A DNA stretch of 64,000 bases from Piscicola geometra (lineage: Eukaryota; Annelida; Clitellata; Hirudinida; Piscicolidae), in NCBI GenBank assembly GCA_943735955.1, contig OX030956.1:15770195-15834194 (forward strand), given 5' to 3'. Below, one piece after another: positions 38,990-49,500 of this stretch. Below the pieces are notes generated by a model. That model made no database searches and had not been told where the DNA came from. It saw only the letters and a program-made list of their open reading frames with translations. Each line of letters opens with the position of its first letter. Positions within the stretch are counted from its first letter, which is position 1. The translations under genes were made by a program, and so were the position numbers.

Positions 38990-41900
38990 CCGACTCAGGA
39001 AGGCTTGCCGGGTGATTCGATTGATTTTGAAATATTTGTATCGGTTTATTGATTTGTTGAACGTGATTGATTGAACTAGTGGGAGTTGCCGTTGATTTGA
39101 GAATGCATTGGGAGAGAAAGTTTCAGAAGATAGAAAGTTCTGTTTGTAATTTATTGCGCCGTAGAAAAACTCACGAGTCTTTGCATATTTTATTCAAAGG
39201 ATTCCCCACTTACTCTAGGAAATTCTCTTGCATATTCCTCCTTCTTGAATTCCTCGAAGCAATTACTGAAAGCTTTCTACGATGATAATAATAACAATAA
39301 TAATAATAAACGATAAACGTTGATAAAAAAGTTGTTTATGCAGCGCCGAATCAAAATACAAAAATCTGTTACTGCGTAATCTGACTTCCCTTATCTGACT
39401 TCCAGACGAGCTTTTCTGTTCTTGAGCAGTTAATCACATGCGATAACAGTCCGATTATTCCGAAAGGTAAGCCCCGTTGAAGATTAGAATGAAGGAAGGC
39501 TTCCAGAGAGGATCAATACTTTAATAATTGTTTTTTTTTATTATTTATTCTTGTTATAATTAATGCGCTGTTTATCTTACAAACGAGTTGATTGCAGGAT
39601 AGAAAACTTGAAAGTTTTGCCAGAGAGAGCGATGTGATTGAGCGAGGGGCACCTGCAAAAGTGATTTTCATTTCTTGTTTTCATTGTTCAAGGAAGTTTT
39701 GGAGCGCTCTAAATTTAGGTTATCACTCTTTCAACTGCTTGTTTTGTGTCGACAAAATCGAAAAGTTATTTTCTTTCGTTCGAATTCATTTTTCTGGAGC
39801 GCCTTCAGCGTATTTGAGTTGTCTTAACTGATTATTCACCCATTACGATTCTTTGTCGTTTTTAGTGCTGCTTAGCTATTGATGAGTACTTTGAAGGAAT
39901 AGCAATGTAGCAGCCATGAAATTATATTCATTGTGCGATTAGACGTACCATCAAGGTTGTATTTATCTTGCGGTATTAACGCCATTCTTTTAACTGCTCG
40001 AAGCTCAGTATTGCATGACGGGGTTACATTTCAAGAGTTCTCACTGCTTTTGAATTCTATCAAAAGTGGCATTTACTTATGCATTTATTAACGCCATTAA
40101 GGACTTGATTGGTCCCGTAAACTTGCATTACACTTTTTGTGCAGATCAACTGAAATTTCATGGTACAAAAATGACTTGAGTTACAATATTATGACTTTTT
40201 CATATCGTTTAATTATTTAAACCATAGTTTTATAGAAATAACTAAAAAATACGGGGAAAGCCTCCAATTATCAACTTAAAAGGGTATGAAAATAATTATA
40301 ACATGTGTTTTTTGACGTCTTCTCCAAACCAAAATCTCCACGACAACTTGGAGTAATCTTTAAAAAAGGATCAGTTATCTTTTCGACTTTGATCAGTTCG
40401 GAATGGCCTGTGGGCAGACGAGTGAGTGCGGCCATCTTGCAAATAAGAGCCTTAGAAGTCTTCGTCATTTTCTGCAATTAGGCGTCATCAAAGACCTCGT
40501 ATGAATTACAATCCGATTCCTTCTTCTCCTCCTCCAATCAACATCTCCCGTTTGATTATCTTTTTTTTCTCTTTTTTGTCTTTATTTTATTTTTTTCACT
40601 CGGTTTTTCATCTTATTTTATTGCTTATTTTCAAATCGAATTTCTTTGATCTAATCTCTTCTCATTTCATAGTCAACCATCTGATAAAGACTTCTCTATA
40701 TTTTGCATCTCTCGTATCTTTTACATTTGCAATGGCTTTATACCGTTAAACCATCCCCCAATTAATCTTCTCAAAACACATTTAGACATTGTCACAATTC
40801 CTCCACCACAAATCTCATCTTAGTTTCCATTTTCTCAAAGGATAACGAACTTTTGCGTAGTTTCGGTGCTTTTATTAAAATCTTTGAAAACCAATTTTAC
40901 ATTCAACTTAGAGAAAACTTCAGCTTGAACCGTTTGTGCGAATCGAACAATTCTTAATTTCCCAATCTGTAAATGTCTCATTTTAACATCGATCCACATT
41001 CTAGGCGTGTACAGTCTTCGTCTCAGTGTTACCCAAACCACCTCTCGTGTAGGCACTTCTATGTAACCCATTTAAGCGAATCCATTTGAATATTTCATGA
41101 ATTATTTAGATTTAATCTGTTTTATTTGCCTGTACAAAGCGCCCTCAACCCCCTAATGGTGCATAGTCCTTAGCAAGTCTTCTAGTCCGATTCTACACCC
41201 AGAAACCATCAGAACATTCTAGAGCATGATGACGGCTTTAAGGAACCTCACCAGAACACAAACCTTTCCTTTCGGATTGCTTCTAGTCTTGCAACTCACA
41301 CACAAAAACCGATCGATTTGTTTCTCGTTTTGATCGACTCAGTCGCGAATCATCGAATCAAATCACCAACTCGAGTCATTTTGAATGTACCATTCTAAAT
41401 AAAGGCATATCTCAACACATCACTTCGCCAGCAGACGCAGATTATGCAAACATCGTGAGTTTTTCTCTTGAATAAATTATTTATTTCTTGTTCATTCAAT
41501 CTACACTAAAAAAATTCAAACTTTGAGAACTCAGCTTGTCTAAAATTCTTTTTCATGAGGTTCATTAATAAATAAATTAAATTTCTATAGCGCTCTTACA
41601 TCAAATTCAAGAACGCTCGTAAATACATTTGTTATTAGATTGAAAACATCCTGTAACAATTGCAAACACACGACGAAGGCCGGACGAGTGGGGTGGAGAA
41701 TAGATGGGGATCCAGGGACCGGAATGAATGAAGGCTTTGTAAATGCTGCGTTTAGAACCTACAAAAACCACTCCAGTTGTAATTAAAAGAAATGAATAAG
41801 AAAATGAGAGAATTCATTTTAAATGAAACTAACCATGAAATGTGAGCCTACAAGAACCATTTTGGTGATGAGTCCATACATCCTATAAGCATGCACACAC

Positions 41901-42457
41901 ACATACAGAAACATTCAGGCCCCTAGATTCTTGACCTGACTAAAGCCGCACTAAAACACACAGCAGTTGAATTTATGATATATCGATTTTTAGAAATATT
42001 CATACAATTATGAAAATATCAATAAAATTTTATATGCATTTAAATGAGCAAGTAAGACAGCCATAAAAAGATAAGCTAATTAAATAAACCACCCATTAAA
42101 TTATTTTATTGCCAGTGCTTTTAGAAATATTTTTCTCGACTGGCATGACAAGTCGACTATCTGCTGACCTGCAATCAGCCTCCGTATCACGAAGACAATC
42201 TCCAATAACACTCTTCATCCTCCTTTTCTCCTTCTACTCTTCATGCCCTCCCAGCCATTTTAACTTCTTCATTTCATCGACTTTCAATTCTCCTTTATTT
42301 AAATGCATTCACCTATATTCAACAGTTGATCTGCGGCAGTCTTGTACTTTCCTCCGTTCACCTCCTCCATCTGAAAGTCTCACTTCCTGCCTGCTAGAGC
42401 ATCCCTTCTCCTCCTGCTTGGCAACCACCACCTCCTCCATAGCAACCACCTCCTCCT
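38990..42457. other. Gene-poor region between convergent genes
   Basis: About 3.5 kb between the plus-strand ectodomain gene and the minus-strand OTUD6B. I looked here for 7TM exons of a TMEM145-type receptor and found none. It contains an AATAAT run at 39285-39310 and one copy of a dispersed SINE-like sequence at 41582-41633. Confidence 0.6.
41582..41633. repeat. Dispersed SINE-like repeat, copy 1
   Basis: A sequence of about 52 bp (TTTCTATAGCGCTCTTAC, then AATTCAAGAACGCTCGTAAA, ending in ATTTGTTA). It recurs at 60437-60491 and 62547-62601 in the same orientation. In all three copies the side before TTTCTATAG is AT-rich or CAAT-like, which suggests a 3' tail read on the minus strand. Confidence 0.75.
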
Positions 42458-45400
42458 TCAGTCGATCGAGTGGATGTTGTCGTCATGGAGACCGTTGAGG
42501 TGGATGCATTGCACTGAGTTGTAGTGCGCTCCGAGGCGGAAGGCGTGAAGATGGTACCTGGGGAGGAGGAGTGTCGTGTCCTTGGACAGCAGTCGAAAGA
42601 GTTCGTGTGAAGTGGAATGCAGATAATAATTTGAATATTTAAAATATATTTCCCTCTTTAAAATAATTTTAAGAAGGCACAAACCTATAACTTACATTGA
42701 TTAAAACCTCTAAATCTCCTTCTCACACCCCTCCATGTTGCCCCCCCCCAACAAACGTGAGGATGACGGGCACTTTCCTGCTGCTGAATTCCTCTCCGAT
42801 GACGAGAGAGGCGCCTGAAGCTCGGACGATCTCGATCGGCGTCTCATGCAGCTCCGAAAGCGCTCTCAACTGCGTGGGAAACGTCGTCGTTGAAGTCGTC
42901 GTGGTCAGCTCCAGCTTTGGAACTAGCTTAAGATCCTCATTTCGGAATTGAACGAAAGAAACGCCTTTCTTCGCTTGAGTACAGAAAAGCATAAAGTGCA
43001 TGAGTGGGTGGTGGGACGATGAAGAGAGATGCAGACAGGTGGGAACTAGATAGAGGAATGGATGGAAGTGATGCGGAAGAGATGGAGGACAGCAGCACCC
43101 ACCTCGAACTCCCCTCCCCACTCTGAAGTGACCTCCACCTTCCTGCAGTACTCCTCGAAGTCGTCTGAGAGAGTGAGGGTGGGTGAGATGGAGGTGAGGG
43201 TGAGAGGGGGGTGAGGGTGAGAGGGGGGTGAGGGTGAGAGGGGGGGTGATGGTGAAAGGGGGGTGAGGGTGAGAAGGGGGTGAGAGTGAGAGGGGGGTGA
43301 GGGTGAGAGGGGGGTGAGAGTGAGAGGGGGGTGAGGGTGAGAGGGGGTTGAGGGTGAGAGGGGGTTGAGGGTGAGAGGGGGGTGAAGGTGAGAGGGGGTT
43401 AAAGGTGAGAGGGAGATGAGGGTGAGAGGGGGGTGAAGGTGGGTGAGAGAGGGTTGAGGGTGAGAGGGGGGTGAGGGTGAGAGGGGGGTGAAGGTGGGTG
43501 AGAGTGAAAAGGTGGAAGTAAGAGAGAGTTGATCCACGAGAAAAGTTGATTTAAGAGATTATAGAATATAATTATTCAAATTATATTATTAATTCGTTGA
43601 ATATGCATGAAGACGACACGAGCTAGCTACCGTCGCCAGTGTAGTATGGCAGGAAGCGTTCAGCGTGCTGCAGCATGTACGAGGAGACGCTCTTGCGCAG
43701 GCTCTTGACGCTCGTCTGCCGTGCGTGAGAATAATTGAGCAATTAAAAATATAATAATTGAGCAATTAAAAATATAATAATTGAGCAATTAAAAATATAA
43801 TAATTGAGCAATTAAAAATATAATAAGTGGGCAATTAAAAATATAATAAGTGGGCAATTAAAAATATAATAAGTGGGCAATTAAAAAATAATAATTAAAC
43901 AATTAAAAATATAATAATTGAGCAATTAAAAAGTAATAATTGAGCAATTAAAAAATAATAGTTGAGCAATTAAAAATAAAATTTCAAAGAATTAAAAACA
44001 TGATTTTAAAATATTCAAAAGTGCGTCTTCAACTTTTGAAATTATGATATACAAGCTGTTCACATATCCAACGGTTTAAAAATGATTTGAGACAAATAAG
44101 AAAAGAAGAAGGGAGGAAGAAGGCAAAAGAACAAGGGAGGAACAAAAGAGACAGCGCCTTCAGTCCTCTGGAGCACTGCCCCGAGGAGGCAGGGTGGCTT
44201 CAAGGGACGCCAGGTCCTCGGAGAGCAAGGATGCTCATCATCACCAGACGCTGTCCCTCATGCAATGCAAAGTGGATTAATGGTGAATGCTGACTTGCCG
44301 TGCATTCGAAGCTGGCACAATCGGTTTGCGAGTCTAAGAGCTAACCATTCAGCCACCGAGACGCATGAGACAATGAGTATAAAAGAAGTGTAGTTTGAAA
44401 AAATGTCAAAAAAATATTTGACTATAAAAAAATAATATAAACAAACAATTATTATATTTATGTTATTATTATAATTATTGCTATTATTATTTTTATTATC
44501 TCTGAATCGGAATATATGAAGCTACAGACAACTGCAGAATGCATCCCTCAAGCAAGCATCCTACAGATACCTGCACTCCCTGCTGCTGCAGCTGGTGACT
44601 GAATGCTGCGTACATGCTGGTGGAAGAGCAATCAGAGTTAATTGCTTCATTATTTCAACCAATCATATTCCATTTCCGAGGACACACTGAGCAACAACGA
44701 ATCTGCAGCTGATGAAAGGTCCCGCAGACAGTCAGCATAAATGATAGTTGGCTTAATATTGAATGGAAAAAACCACTCACCAATTTCCATCCGATGCAAT
44801 CTGGCAGTGTTATAATATTATTATAGATGATGGTGGTGGTGATGATGACAATGATGATGATGATACATTTGAAAGTTTTAATTGATGCAGGAAAACATAT
44901 TGGAGCATGCAGATGAAGAGCAGCAGCTACAAGAACGTACAGGGCACAGCTTGAGGCCTCGCTGCAGCAGTTTGGAAGCGAAGGCCTTCTCCTCCTCGAG
45001 CCTCTCATTGGGTCCTGACAGCTGTCCGTCATCTGCAAGTCCCGCCTTCTCTGCCTCCTTCTTTGACTTCTTGTCCTGTGGGGCAAGTGATGTTCGTGGA
45101 CAAAAGAAAAATAAATTATTAATATATTTGTTTAAAGATAAATCACTTAAAATATAAGAAATGAAAAAAACTGATTTGAATGGATTGAATAATTAATGAC
45201 CCACCTTCCTTCTCTGAGCCCTTGTCACCTTGGCCTGAGGTTCAGTCGTCAGAGGTGCCTCAACTTCCTCCTTCAACTCTACTTTCACCAAATCCTCCCT
45301 TACTTTCTCTTGCTCCTAATGAGTGAAAAGATTATGTCTTGTAATAAATAAACTCCCTTATACTATAGTTTAATATATATAAAAATATTTATAAATGTGA

Positions 45401-45806
45401 GTTATTTCAATTCTTATTGTGGATATGATAAATTATGAGATGCTTCAAGTTATGAATAAGTGAATTCAAAACTAGAACCTCTCCCAAAGTCTTTAACTTA
45501 TTCAACTCTTCTGCATGTTTTTTTGAGAGTTCTGCTTCCATCAACTCAATCTGACTGTTGGTGTCTTTTCGCTTCTTCTTGTCTCCTTTTGGCACTGCAT
45601 TCTTCAGCTTCTGAATTTGAGCTGCATTGTAATGGCTATGGTTAGTTATAATGAGCTTCTATCTTCAATATAATTTTTTTCATTTAAAAACGACAAAAAA
45701 ACTGAGCTTAAATAATATTAAAATCAGTTATAAAAATCTCAAGTTTCTTGCCTTGCAGATCTTTTTTTTCCTTTTTATGTTTTTCTAGAATGATCTCTTC
45801 GGACAT
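42458..45806 (-). CDS. OTUD6B: OTUD6B-type deubiquitinase
   Basis: A complete gene of ten exons on the minus strand: 45806-45752, 45621-45479, 45315-45205, 45075-44941, 44800-44781, 44616-44571, 43715-43631, 43164-43103, 42869-42757 and 42557-42458. All phases match and the product is 289 aa (human OTUD6B is about 293). The N-terminus is the charged coiled coil typical of OTUD6 (MSEEIILEKHKKEKKDLQ, then LKNAVPKGDKKKRK). The OTU cysteine protease domain follows: ASDGNCMYAAF with Asp152 and nucleophile Cys155, YCRKVEVTSEWGGEFELRAL, TPIEIV, and the catalytic His268 in LGAHYNSV. All catalytic residues are present, so an active deubiquitinase is expected; in other animals OTUD6 proteins act in translation and proteasome-related processes. 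The first intron has a GC donor (CAAG|GCAAGA). Introns carry two minisatellites and a SINE-like copy. Confidence 0.96.
43166..43510. repeat. GGTGAGAGGGGGGTGAG minisatellite in OTUD6B intron
   Basis: About 20 imperfect G-rich units on the plus strand (C-rich on the transcribed RNA sense), lying directly upstream of the acceptor of the 43164-43103 exon. It supplies a very long pyrimidine tract to that acceptor. The plus strand has G-quadruplex potential. Confidence 0.9.
43728..43985. repeat. AATAATTGAGCAATTAAAAAT minisatellite
   Basis: About eleven tandem 21-24-bp units, with TGGGCAA and TTGAGCAA variants, in the OTUD6B intron next to the exon at 43631-43715. Confidence 0.92.
44290..44362 (-). 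repeat. tRNA-derived SINE-like copy in OTUD6B intron
   Basis: On the minus strand there is an A box (TGGCTGAATGGTTAGC) and a B-box-like CTTCGAATGC at tRNA spacing. The arms are not a proper cloverleaf. The head resembles the one at 4716-4797. The G/C-richer sequence at about 44090-44290 may be its body. Confidence 0.55.
44781..44800 (-). CDS. OTUD6B: OTUD6B 20-nt microexon with catalytic motif
   Basis: The exon reads ATT GCA TCG GAT GGA AAT TG on the minus strand, flanked by CTGCCAG and GTGAGT. It encodes IASDGN plus two bases of the catalytic Cys codon; the third base is the first of the next exon. Without it the OTU catalytic loop is lost. Confidence 0.95.
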
Positions 45807-46373
45807 TATGAGTAATCGCAGTTAAAAATAAAACGAATAAGTAAATAAATAAAAATTAAGTTTCAAAATTCATACATATGTACAGTGTGAAAAGGGTTTA
45901 CTTTGGAAGGTGTACTCATAATTTATGCAAATGATCTTAACGATTGACATAAACAAATTTCCAATGTTTAAATAGCTGTATGGTAATAAAACGGTGTTGC
46001 TAACAGGCAAAAGAAAATACTTTAAATTAATAAGATTTTTTTCATATTAGTTTAGTTTAGAGAGTTAAGAACCACGCAGATCTTTTGACTTCTATAATAT
46101 TACTAGTAAAACATTTTGCTGATGACTTTATTGCTCTGACCAAAAATATAAAGCTTGCAAGACAAAATCTGTGACGTATAAACTATAAAATATTTTTTGA
46201 TTTTTAAATTTCATAATGCCACAAAATTTGTAAGTTTCCTAACATCAAAATGATGTTTAATTCAGTATTATTTATTGAACATTTAATAGATCGAATGCAG
46301 CTAGGCCCTTTTATTTTCGAGTGATGGATTAGTTGACTAAGGGCAATTAAAAAGCTACTTTTTAAACTTACAG
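45807..46373. other. Spacer between OTUD6B and the B56 gene
   Basis: It probably holds the OTUD6B promoter and the missing 5' exon of the B56 gene. It contains a 76-bp fragment of the LINE 3' end at 45929-46004 and one arm of an inverted repeat at 46048-46095. Confidence 0.5.
45929..46004 (+). mobile_element. 5'-truncated LINE 3' end
   Basis: A sequence nearly identical to 49479-49555, the 3' end of the LINE in the B56 intron (shared AATTTCCAATGTTTAAATAG and GGTAATAAAACGGT). It is an extreme 5' truncation of the same family. Confidence 0.85.
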
Positions 46374-46531
46374 CTGGTCGAAGCCTCTGAAGCCGATTAA
46401 GAAGTTCGTCGACGACATTGACCCTACGAAGAAGGTGCTCTGGAAACGCAATCGCCTCGACAAGCCACGCATCTGCAGAAAAACTAAAAAAGAGCCCATC
46501 AGAGATGTGGTCATCCAAAGACTTTTCAAAG
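46374..46531 (+). CDS. Possible 5' exon of the B56 gene
   Basis: Open between acceptor TTACAG and donor CAAAG|GTTTTT, reading WSKPLKPIKKFVDDIDPTKK and WKRNRLDKPRICRKTKKEP. Composition is basic and coding-like. It is not clearly homologous to B56 and its phase does not fit the next exon directly, so it may belong to an N-terminal region with another exon between, or to a different transcript. Confidence 0.4.
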
Positions 46532-49500
46532 GTTTTTGTTGTGAAGTTTACAAACTGACGAGTATATAAGGGGTTTGATCGTAATCGAATTTAACAAATA
46601 GTAAGTTTCATAGTAGCGATAAAGCATTTTAGTCTCTAGGAGAAATTATTGGGATATCTATGAACCAGAGGTGGCGATCTGCTGCAAATCATGGGGGTCC
46701 TACCCAGCATGAACGATCCTGGAGGGGGGGTCCTGAGGTCCGGAACTCCCCTCCCCCCACTTAAAAAAATATTTATGAAATTCGTTTTGATACGAATATT
46801 TAAGTAAGCAAAGAATAGTTATGTTTCAGACAGCTATAACTCTAACTACACATACTCACAATGTATTACTATATAAAAATTCTGTTTTAGGCCATGGTTG
46901 ACGATTATGCTCGTATAAAAAAAAGAGTTTGAAAATGTTTTTATTGAAAAAAGTGGGGGAGGAGTCCACATTGAGGAATAACCTCCCTCACTACCAAAAG
47001 TGGAGGGGGGTCCGGACCCCAGGACCCGTTTTCCAGGATCGCTACCCATGCTATGAACAAGTTTATAAATGACTATCGGGTTAAGAAACATTGATAGGAA
47101 CAATCGAATGGTTAAAGATGTGGAAGACGTCGAGGAGAGAACCAGTCTCATGATTCAGAAGACACAATTTTGCATTCCACTGCTCGATTTCAAGTCTGAG
47201 GCTGATGCAGGTTATTGTTTGTGCGTGTATTGCTTACATTTGTTCCTATATGAAAACCAAAAGATGCATTGCAATCAAAACAGAACTGCGAACGAAAAAA
47301 AAAGTGCTTTTGGGTCAAATTCTCAGCTATCTCATTCATTGCAGAGACATTTCCGATGAAGAATTTTTCGACAAACTTTTCGAATTGGTTTGCTCGAAGC
47401 GTGCTGTTACCAAAATTTATTGAATTTTTTTTATTTTTTGGTTGATACCACTTTTAAAGACTATAGTCTTCCTACTTTGTACTTTGTTATACTCTGTTAA
47501 AATTCAAACAGCTATTCAACGCCACTAAACCCTCTGAGTTTTCAATTGCAGGTGAAAACAAATCTGTTTCGCGAATTGCCTGAGAGTCAAGAAAGCTTGG
47601 ACTTCGACGAGGAGCACTATGCCTACGAACTGAGCAGACCCCATATGGTGGTGAGTGCTTATTGATAACCCGGTGCTGTTTGGTTTTTTCTAATGTCTTT
47701 TTTTAGATTGTGTGTTTGAAATGTTGAACTGGTGCCTATACGAAGCATGTATAAAAACCAACAACATTAAAAATGGATAACATAAAAAGCTAAAAACCTT
47801 TTTTAACATAAATCAAGCTATTAAGATAGCTTCAACTATAATGCAAATAAAATCATTCTCTGAAGCTTGTGTACGAGATATTTCTGGAGATGCTCAGTCT
47901 GGAGTCATTCAAATCGTCTTCTTACAGAAAATACATGGATGAAGACTTTCTTGACAAGGTTACACGAAATATTTCATTGACCACTTGAGTGAATCTGCTT
48001 CTAGTAATAAAATCTATTTATTAATTTAAAAAACTGACACTTTTTTTCATCTAAAAATTCTTTCATTTATGCATCTATCTAGGTCCAGATGGCGTTTCTC
48101 CCATAGTATTATCAAAATTAGCAAATATACAACATACACCATTGTGTAACATTTTTAATAGCTCATTAAATAGCGGTATAATACCAGGAGATTGGAAAAA
48201 AAGAGGAAATAATACCAATATTTAAAAAAGGAGATAAAAAAGAGGTATCAACTTATAGGCCAGTTAGTTTAACTAATATAACCTGTAAACTAATGGAAAA
48301 ATTAATAAGAAAAATAATAGAAAAAAATATGAATTTAAATGATTTATTTAGCAAAAGGCAATATGGTTTTATTGGAGAACGGTCGACTTCATTACAAATA
48401 TTAATGGTAATGGATAATTGGACTAGTATTTTAGACAAAGGAGGGGTAATTGATGTTATTTACACTGATTTTATGAAAGCATTTGATAAGGTACCGCATA
48501 AAAAATTAATATATAAATTAGAAAATTATGGAATTGGTTATAAAACATGCAGATGGATAAGTAATTTTCTAAATCATAGGGTACAGAGGGTTAATGTTAA
48601 TGGTGTTAAATCACAATGGGTAAAAGTAAAAGTAGCATTCCCCAAGGATCAGTCTTGAGTCCATTATTATTTGTTTTATTTATCAACGATCTGCCAGAGT
48701 GAGTTCAAATGTATTTATGTACGCTGATGATTGTAAAATATATCAACAAATTAATGAAATAGAGGACCAAACAAGGCTACAAAAAGATATAAACAAAGTA
48801 GTGGAATGGAGTCTGCAATGGGACCTGAGACTTCATCCACATGAATGTAAACTATTGCAGAAATACAGAAAAAAAAAGAAAAAAAAAGTTTATTCTATGC
48901 AGGATTATGGAAGAAAGCCAGGTAGTTTTAGAAAGTATAGAGTATGAAAAAGACCTTGGTGTAATTATAGACAAGAATTTAAAATTTGATATTCACATAC
49001 ATAAACAAGTAAATGAAGCTAACCAAATATTAGGACTAATAAGAAGAACGTTTAAATTTATTGATACAAAAACATTTAGATTATTATTTAAAGGTATAAT
49101 TAGGCCCCATCTAGAATACCTCATTCATTGAAGAATCAACGATAGACTTAAAATAATTAAGTTGCCAACATTAAAATACCGATGACTTCGAGGGGACATG
49201 ATCGAAACCTATAAAATACTTAATAAGAAATATGACAGTAAAATAACGGAAGATATTTTCACACTTAATACAAGGACATCAAGAGGAAATTTACTAACAT
49301 TATCCAAAAAACAGTGCTAAAAGAATACAATACATTTTTGTATACACATTGAGGGGTAACAGTTTGGAATAGCTTGCCTGATGAAATCGTAAAAGCTGAA
49401 AATACAGATAAATTCAAAATAAAATTAGATAAATACTGGGAAACCGGTTCAGTTTGGAAACCGTACTCAATACTTATCCAAATGAGATTAACGATTGATA

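Noticed and set aside
42723..43537. Minus-strand frames of Pro/Ser/His-rich sequence in the OTUD6B region
   Set aside because: Intron minisatellite translated; only 43103-43164 and 42757-42869 fit OTUD6B.
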